Both the position numbers and the translations under genes were made by a program. Below are positions 57,709-64,000 of a DNA stretch of 64,000 nt, in pieces (positions within the stretch are counted from its first letter, which is position 1; every line of letters begins with the position of its first letter). The notes under the pieces were generated by a model that was given only the letters and a program-made list of their open reading frames with translations, ran no database searches and was not told the DNA's origin. The DNA is from Brassica napus. Its lineage: Eukaryota; Streptophyta; Magnoliopsida; Brassicales; Brassicaceae. The stretch lies in the NCBI RefSeq assembly GCF_020379485.1, contig NC_063439.1, forward strand, positions 22,072,098 through 22,136,097, given 5' to 3'.

Positions 57709-59376
57709 TTTTTTTTTTTGTCAACAATTTTATTTCATATCCAATTCAAAGCAGAGTACTTGAAATACAAAGTCTGGGTACAACACCTTTTGCAAAAGCA
57801 ACAGCTAAACATAATGCTGTGCGTAGATTATAAACACATGATAACAGAATGAAGAGAGGAACAAGGTTTTTGAAGCTCAAGAAACCTGTAATCTCATTCA
57901 AGTCCATCCCTAAGCGCAGGGAAGAGAAGGGAACGATTGAGTCCGGAAGAATCTGAAGTCTTGAGAGTCCAGTTGATATTGCTGGTTGAGAGGCTTTGTG
58001 AATCATCACCGCTTTGACGACGTGTCTAGAGCCCACACATACTCTACTCAATAAGCGATGGAGGACACGGCCTTGCATCCACATTCCCTTCACCGGGAAA
58101 ATCTGAAAGTAACCAATTGGGAAAGACCCAGCTACAAGCTCAAAGGCGACCAAACACCTCTTTGAAGAGACTGAGAGCTGTGAGGAGAACCACCATAGCC
58201 TAGACACGCCTGAGATAAGTGAAACCATGTCCACAGAGACAGCAGTCCAAATAAAATCCTCACACTGAGGTAACAAAGTAGTATCACAACGAGTAACTTC
58301 CTCATACTGAGGTAAAGAGAGCTTCAACCTGAAACTCAAAGGGAGTGTAACATCCTCAAAAAGAGGTACAGAGCTAATCCAGGATAGCATTACCTCTTCA
58401 TTCCGAATTAAAATGGGGTTCCTATTGAGATAACTAAGATCTACTAGGAGGCAAGGATCGAACAATCGTGACTCACTCCAGCAAATTAAAAACACCATAC
58501 CTTGCGAGAGCTTGAAGCAAGAGAAGATAGGCCTTGACTGAGAACTGCATAAAGCAGTAGAGAGCTCCACTTCAAAATGCTGCATTGCGGTATTAAGAGC
58601 TGCCAACAGAGAGAAAATCACCACCAATATTTCAACCTTCCAAGCCCAGTCCTCGAGACTTTGAAGAGATGAGTAATGAAGGGAAATCAGCTTGCACTCA
58701 GCTATTGATACCAATAATCTTGCAACAGATAAGGAAACCACACACGACTCTTGATGATAAATCGTTGATGCCCTTAAGGCTGACTTTAAAAAAACATGTT
58801 CCACACAAGAGGTAATAATTATCGGCTTTGAAATGGGATAATGTCGAAAGGAGGAGAAACTCATGCCAGAGTTGAGAGCTCCGGAGGGAGAAATTCCAGC
58901 CAGCGAAAGATGCAGCAGAGCAGGCTGCGTGGATAGCACATCGACGTCTGGGCAGAGAGGCTTGAGCAAGCAACCGGTTGAACAGCAGAGATCCCATGGC
59001 ATAAGAGATTCGATTTCCTTTTGATTGAGAGGAGCGGTGTAAGACGGCGAGATCTGGCGGAGAAAGGGACAAACCAGCAGGACCGGTGGAGGGTCTGGAG
59101 AATTTATCGGGAACACCACGACGAGATCCGGATCTGGTGGTTCAGGCGGCAGGGGAGGAGAACCAAACGGGACAGTTGCAGAGGAACCCATTGGAGGAGA
59201 AGAGGGAGAGCTTCGGGATGGTGAGCGAAACGTCATCATCAGCGGAAGAGAGGCTCGTGATTAGGACATGAGGAGCTGCACCGGAAAGAGACCTTCATTG
59301 TGGCGGAGATGCAAGCTGTGCGGCTGCCTTGGACTCCGTGCCTGAGAGAGAAACAGCTAGGGCGACTTGTTTGCAA
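57709..59376 (-). mobile_element. Poly(A)-tailed retroposon with 14-bp target duplication
   Basis: TCAGGTCCCAGATT occurs exactly at 57695-57708 and 59377-59390. On the minus strand the insert ends in a run of eleven A bases next to one copy, so it was made by target-primed reverse transcription. It is 1668 bases. I see no reverse transcriptase or endonuclease domain. It is either a deleted LINE or a non-autonomous retroposon or retrocopy. The target was the dispersed repeat. Confidence 0.85.
57746..59239 (-). CDS. 497-residue ORF inside the retroposon, family unknown
   Basis: The frame is open for almost the whole insert. Its first 70 residues are Ser/Pro-rich (PPLPPEPPDPDL), reminiscent of the N-termini of plant LINE ORF1 proteins. 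The remainder is rich in Leu, Ser and Cys with no zinc knuckle, RRM-like or enzymatic motif I can identify. The lack of a domain and the unusual composition leave open that it is a chance open frame in a non-coding retroposon. Expression and function cannot be inferred. Confidence 0.4.
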   Translation of the reverse strand: MMTFRSPSRSSPSSPPMGSSATVPFGSPPLPPEPPDPDLVVVFPINSPDPPPVLLVCPFLRQISPSYTAPLNQKEIESLMPWDLCCSTGCLLKPLCPDVDVLSTQPALLHLSLAGISPSGALNSGMSFSSFRHYPISKPIIITSCVEHVFLKSALRASTIYHQESCVVSLSVARLLVSIAECKLISLHYSSLQSLEDWAWKVEILVVIFSLLAALNTAMQHFEVELSTALCSSQSRPIFSCFKLSQGMVFLICWSESRLFDPCLLVDLSYLNRNPILIRNEEVMLSWISSVPLFEDVTLPLSFRLKLSLPQYEEVTRCDTTLLPQCEDFIWTAVSVDMVSLISGVSRLWWFSSQLSVSSKRCLVAFELVAGSFPIGYFQIFPVKGMWMQGRVLHRLLSRVCVGSRHVVKAVMIHKASQPAISTGLSRLQILPDSIVPFSSLRLGMDLNEITGFLSFKNLVPLFILLSCVYNLRTALCLAVAFAKGVVPRLCISSTLL

Positions 59377-59674
59377 TCAGGTCCCAGATTAATATAACTT
59401 TTTTAAGTTCAAAATTCAAAATAATTTCTATTATAATAGTTTAGACTTATTTTTTAAAAAACGTTTCTACGAGAGTTCAATTAACTCACCACTTTCTGAA
59501 TCCATGTATTTTCCTATATAGCATATTTACATAATAATTTTTTTTTTACAGTGTTAAACTTGTGTATTTGGTGAATTTGATATATCATCTTTGAAAATTA
59601 TTTTCATTATAATTGTAAATAAGTTTATTTTTAAAACTTGTCTTATCTTTCCAAAATCTTTCGCACGGCACTGG

Positions 59675-60262
59675 TAGAATTAGATAACTAGGTTAATTAA
59701 ATATGGGTGGTAAGCAAGAGTTTCCTTAGAATATTTTTCGATATATATAGTATATGAGTTGAGGGACTCGAGTCTCATGTATGCATGGATATTGTACATT
59801 TCTATGTTTAAAAAGGTTCTGACTAATAAAGGGTCTCTTTTGCTATACGTCATTGCCTTTTTAATAGAGAGTGGAGGCTAAAAATTACAAGATTCGATAT
59901 AATTAGAAAAAGGAAATGCCAAATTTAGCAAAAGGATGATTGAAAGAGAGAAGAGATCACACGAAGCGCGGCCGACCCTAACTTATTCCACAAGGAATTT
60001 CAGCAATAACAACAAAACAAAGGAATAATAACAAAAACGCCCATCAACACCAATTCTCGTCGTCTGATTCGAACACCCAAACGAATCAGACAATATCTGT
60101 AGACAATTCATCCTTTGATTCGAATCTCGGTTAAAAAGGAAACCCTAAGGTGCATTTCAACCCCTTCCTAAACTAATCTTCAAACCTTAATCCATCAAAG
60201 AGGATGCTAATATCGTGTTCCCTAGGGTTTCTAGATTTTCATTGATCTTTTATTCATAGAAT
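59675..60262 (+). promoter_or_regulatory. Promoter and leader of the U11/U12-25K-like gene
   Basis: Non-coding DNA between the dispersed repeat and the start codon at 60263. The last 150 bases look like a plant 5' leader (CAACACCAATTCTCGTCGTC and following). The retroposon-containing repeat ends 588 bases upstream of the start codon. Confidence 0.4.
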
Positions 60263-61263
60263 ATGAGCTTTCATCGCCGGACTTTTTCATACGATAAGCT
60301 TCCTACCGAACCTATTAGGCTCTCCGTTCTCAAACTAGATGGCTCTTCCTTCGGTAAATGCATCACCATCATCATATTATCTTTAATTTTTGGTTTTGGT
60401 TAGCTTCGATTATAATTTTATTTTACCACGTGAAGATGTTCACGTAACGAGCTCGGCGAGCGTTAAGGATCTTAAGAATGCCATAGAGACTGCCTTTAGC
60501 CACGTTCCCAAGAAGGGCCCCACCAAGATCTCATGGTACGTGCTTTAACATTGGTTAAATTTTGTCTACCCCATTATGGCTAAATGCAAATTTTTAAAAG
60601 AATGTATTTTAATGGTGAAGGCCACACGTGTGGGGGCATTTCTGCTTGTGTTTTGGGGATCAGAAGCTGGTCACCGATACGGAGTGCATCGGAAGTTATG
60701 GGATGAAGGACGGTGATGAGGTTTTATAGCTAACTTTCCATCTCAATATTTTTCATGATAATTGATAGAGGTTTAGGCAGGAGAGACGTTGTTGGTGCAT
60801 AACTCGACGTTATTGTTACGTAAATGTTTCAGGTAAGGTTCAAGAACCATGTGTCAGGCAATGCTGTATTGAACAAGGGATACTCTAGAAAATCCAAACA
60901 AAAGAACTCGTAAATTACGTTCTTGATCTTGATGTACAATGTTTGTTACAAACATTCTATTTCGTTTTTGATACACATATTAATAATTGTTGTGCTACAA
61001 ATTACAGAGAGAGGGTAGGGCCAAAGGATGAAGATGAGGAAGCTAATAGGATAGAGGAGATTGATCAAGGCTCTTGGGATGATCTCGAGAAAGGAAGCTT
61101 AGTTAGGTACAAAGACGATGGCTTAGAAACTTCACCAAGGGAACACAGGACTTGTATGAACACTCTCCGAGGTTGCTGCTTTGCTTTTGGTTTAAGGGAG
61201 CTTTTTGGGTTTGGCAATGATAGAAGCTATTACTCTTTAAGAGATACTTGGAGAGACGATTGA
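60263..61263 (+). CDS. U11/U12-25K-like ubiquitin-fold protein
   Basis: Inferred exons are 60263-60353, 60436-60535, 60621-60720, 60833-60909 and 61008-61263, in phase, giving 207 residues. A ubiquitin-like fold spans about residues 18-108: PIRLSVLKLDGSSFDVHVTS, ASVKDLKNAIE, then KISWPHVWGHFCLCFGDQKL and GMKDGDEVRFKNHV. The ISWxHVW segment is the hallmark of the minor-spliceosome U11/U12-25K (SNRNP25) family. The C-terminal half is acidic and then basic and lacks a known domain. Arabidopsis At5g25340 is the likely counterpart. Participation in the minor spliceosome is inferred only from similarity. Skipping the last splice would end the protein at KQKNS with a stop at 60911. The gene is tail-to-tail with EBF2. 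Confidence 0.88.
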
Positions 61264-61828
61264 TTGTTTTCTATTTGTAAGATTTTTGGTCGCACAGGAG
61301 ACATTTAATTTTTGTAACTAACAACAAAATGATCCAAGGATCATGTTTATATTACAAAGGATAGTATGTTCAGGGAAGCTTATTACAATGATAATCAGTA
61401 CAGATAGTGCCTTAAAACAAAACAAAAAGTAGAAAAACAGAGCTTTTGGCAGAAGACAACACATAAAAAACAACTCCAAAGAGTTGTAAATGGCGACTAA
61501 GAAGTTACACCGCCATTGCCAAAAGCTCTACACGAGGAAAGATGAAAGGCACTACCACATACCTAAAACCAGATAACAAGAACTCCCCACAAGAACACTA
61601 AACATAAAGAGACAACAACTCCAAAAAAGGCCAAGACCAAACCCTAACTAGATCACCAGAACTCAGTGACATGTTCTTAAGAACAACAACAGCTGTAGAA
61701 ACAGGCTCGAACCTGCTAAAAATTTGAGAAAAAACAGCTGCTGCTTCCTAGGAAAGAAACTGAGTCCTAAGTGAAATCTATGGGGTTTAGCGACCAAAAG
61801 CTAGAAGAAGACTTTGACTACTACTTAC
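61264..61828. other. Shared 3' region of convergent genes
   Basis: Stop codons of the convergent genes are 565 bases apart, so most of this stretch is 3' untranslated sequence, largely of EBF2 on the minus strand. In EBF2 sense it has several U-rich tracts (for example around 61720-61740 and 61420-61440). In Arabidopsis, U-rich motifs in EBF1/EBF2 3' untranslated regions mediate EIN2-dependent translational repression. The same role here is plausible but inferred. Confidence 0.55.
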
Positions 61829-63843
61829 TTAATAAAGTATATCGCACCTCCATAGATGTTCCAGAAGGTTATCCACAGTGCTGCTGCTGATTCTACCGCA
61901 TCTTTGGATGTTCAACCCCAAAAGCGTGCGGCCGAGTTTCTGTATACACGCCTTGCTTTTATCTGTCACCCCTGAGCAGCCACCAATAGAAAGAACCTGA
62001 AGATTCAGGTGGTTGGGAGAAGACGCCAAAGCCTTGACCCCCTGATCCGAGACCAAAGTGTTTGAAACGTCTAGGTCGTTGACTGAGTAGCAGTTCTTGG
62101 CCACCGCCACAAGGCTTGCATCGGTGATGTTCTTGCAGCCGTCAACGTTAAGAGACTCCAACGTGCGTCCGTGGCATACGGATACTGCAGAGACTGCGTT
62201 GTCTGAGACATTGATGCATCCGCTCAGATTCACCTTCACTAGACCGACGCTGTTGCTCTGAACCAACTCGAAGACACCTGCATCAGTCACTCCGTTCAAT
62301 CCACAGAGTTCGATATCTTGAAGCTGGTGACAGAGCTTTCCTAAGAAGGAGAGGCTCGCGTCTCCAAAGCCAGGGCAGTGACGAATAGACAGCAAACGCA
62401 AGGAGCTGCAGCTGGTTGATGATGATGGCAGAGGAGCTTCTGAGATTCCTAAACAGTTTGCCATAGAGAAAGACTTCAACTTTACGCCACAGTTCATGAG
62501 AAACCCCAAGAAACCAAACTGGTTGATCCTGTGGCATTCCTCAAGTTTCAAACTTTCCAACGAGGAAGCAGATTTAGCCAAAGCGACGAGTCCTTTCCCA
62601 GAAACAAGCAAGCATTTGTTCAGAGTAACATGCTTCAGATCGGTGCAACCGTTTCCAACAGCTTCAAGCGCAACATCAGTCATCCCTCTGCACGAGGTCA
62701 CCGATAAAGACTTCAGTTTCTTCATCCCTTTCGCGTTTCCCATAACCCAAAACCCTTTCTCATTCACCCCTTGAAGACCATGAAGCACAAGATCAGTAAC
62801 CGCCGCTCCGTAGTGTCCAAGAACTGCAAGAGAGAGACCGGTCACGTTCACCATCTGAAGCTTCACCTTCGTCAAGTAAGAACCAGCTTGAGCCAAGAGG
62901 AAAGAAACTCCTTGATCACCAATACGTGGACAGCTCTTGATAGAGATAGATCTCAGGTTACCACACCCTCTCGCAACCGCCCTCAACCCCTCGTTGCCGA
63001 CGCCAGAGCACGAATCAATCGTGAGATCACTTAGATTCTTACAATTCTCAGCGATCGCAACCAAACCCTTATCAGTTATCCCAGGACACCGCGAAAGGTC
63101 AAGCTTTTCGATCATAGGACACGACCTTGCGATCTCAGAGACACCAACATCACTAACAGCAGGCAGATTCCAAAGAGACAGAACCTTAAGAGAGGCACAA
63201 CCTCTTGCAACAGCTCCAAGTCCAGCGTCTGTAACCTTACTCTCAAACCCACTCCCACGGATCTGAAGCTTCCCCAACCCGCCGCAAGCAGATGTCCCGA
63301 CAGAGATAGCAGCCAGCCTCAGATCCGTCGCCTTGTTCCCTTCCAAGCTCCTCGACAAGAACCCTTCACTCTCCACCTCCTCCACAGACTCGTCCCTAGT
63401 GATGCTGCTCAACACGCTAAGCCAATGCTTGGAGACGCAAGCGCACGCGCTCCTCTCTCGCCCTGAAGAAGGCAAGCGCCTGAGAATCTCAAACAAACAC
63501 TCGTCAGGCAACACTTGGATCGAAGCTTGCTTCTCCTCGAAGGAACTGTAAAACGACGTCGCAGCAGCGGTAACGCGTAGTCTCTTGCGTGCTGGGAGGT
63601 ATACGCCGGGACAGCTCCCTGGCGATAGATGCATGGATGATCCTCCTCCTCCAGTGAAAAACTCATCATCACCTATACGAATAAAGATCCATCATTTCTC
63701 TAATCTATAAATAGAAAGTAAAGATCCATCCTTTCTCTAATCCCAAAACCCTAGAATCTAACCAGAAGGTTCCTTATCAGCAAATCTATAAATAGAAAGT
63801 AAAAATCGAAGAGCATACCACTAACTCTGAAGATCCCAGACAT
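61829..63843 (-). CDS. EBF2: EIN3-binding F-box protein EBF2
   Basis: Two exons are inferred: 63843-63819 (MSGIFRVSG) and 63672-61829, giving 622 residues. The F-box lies near residues 61-105 (LPDECLFEILRRLPSSGRER, ACACVSKHWL). From about 150 to the end is a run of leucine-rich repeats of the CC type (SCPMIEKLDLSRCPGITDKG, NCKNLSDLTIDSCSGVGNEG, and so on), ending RCGRISSSTVDNLLEHLWRC. It is the substrate receptor of an SCF ubiquitin ligase that degrades EIN3/EIL1 in the nucleus and damps ethylene responses. The short first exon and split Gly codon match Arabidopsis EBF2 as I recall it. The leader (63844-64000) runs to the window edge, so the promoter is not included. No damage was found. Confidence 0.97.
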
Positions 63844-64000
63844 GATTCGATCAACGTTTGAAGAAACTCGAAGATGATAAAGAGACAGAGATACATAAAA
63901 CGAGAAGAACCCTAGAAGATTAGGGCAAAAAGGGTGACGGAGATTTACAGAGAGGAAGAAGAAAGATTAAAACTTTGAGAGATTTGAGAATGGAGGAAAA

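Larger units (their letters stand above)
57664..59674 (+). repeat. Dispersed repeat, copy 2, split by a retroposon
   Basis: The left part (57664-57708) and right part (59377-59674) together match copy 1 at 29708-30039 in opposite orientation. The conserved ends are GTGCCTA and CGCACGGCACTGG. The retroposon at 57709-59376 interrupts it near its left end. Removing the insertion and one target copy restores a contiguous segment of similar length to copy 1. Confidence 0.75.

Noticed and set aside
1..64000. tRNA, rRNA, CRISPR arrays and bacterial-type operons
   Set aside because: I looked for tRNA-like B-box motifs, regular repeat-spacer arrays and closely packed same-strand genes and found none; the content is ordinary plant nuclear DNA.

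Overview
This window is plant nuclear DNA, most likely from a Brassica species or a close relative in the tribe Brassiceae. The host genes are spliced with plant-type GT-AG introns, and their products are nearly identical to Arabidopsis proteins I recognise. They follow the order I recall for Arabidopsis chromosome 5 around At5g25220 to At5g25350: KNAT3, a BAG6/Scythe-type ubiquitin-like protein, a serine-rich protein, an exostosin-family glycosyltransferase, a four-ACT-domain protein, a Core-2/I-branching (GT14) enzyme, a U11/U12-25K-like ubiquitin fold protein, and EBF2. These assignments and the gene order come from memory, not from a search.

Layout. 1-1512: AT-rich sequence with no recognised gene. 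1516-9080: a structurally complete CACTA (En/Spm) DNA transposon with two intact spliced genes, matching inverted termini and a 3-bp GAA target duplication. 10461-12189: KNAT3 (+), followed by a perfect 33-bp hairpin at 12675-12769. 13592-17257: the ubiquitin-like gene (-). 17258-26913: long intergenic DNA with a Stowaway-like MITE, a fold-back and two Helitrons. 26914-27536: the serine-rich gene, with a frameshift. 27537-33361: intergenic DNA with a dispersed repeat, a possible 37-residue membrane peptide gene and a third Helitron.

33371-42530 is a nested cluster. A Mutator-like element, bounded by 57-bp inverted repeats and a T9 target duplication, contains a 7.0-kb Athila-type LTR retrotransposon (33984-41010, minus strand) that keeps gag and protease relics but has no recognisable reverse transcriptase, RNase H or integrase. 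43104-47550: a full sucrose-phosphate synthase gene (+). 48991-51398: exostosin (+). 51599-53586: ACT-repeat gene (-). 56494-57570: GT14 gene (+). 57664-59674: a second copy of the dispersed repeat, split by a 1.67-kb poly(A)-tailed retroposon. 60263-61263: U11/U12-25K-like gene (+), tail-to-tail with EBF2 (61829-63843, -).

The host genes do not form one pathway. They are ancestral neighbours covering development (KNAT3), ethylene signalling (EBF2), sucrose synthesis (SPS), cell-wall or glycan glycosyltransfer (exostosin, GT14), amino-acid-sensor-like proteins (ACT repeats) and protein quality control or splicing (ubiquitin folds). I found no prokaryotic-type defence system or gene cluster. 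The points most worth following up are the SPS gene in a block where I recall none in Arabidopsis thaliana, the hairpin next to KNAT3, the intact CACTA element with internal hairpins and a start codon split by an intron, and the datable nested insertions.
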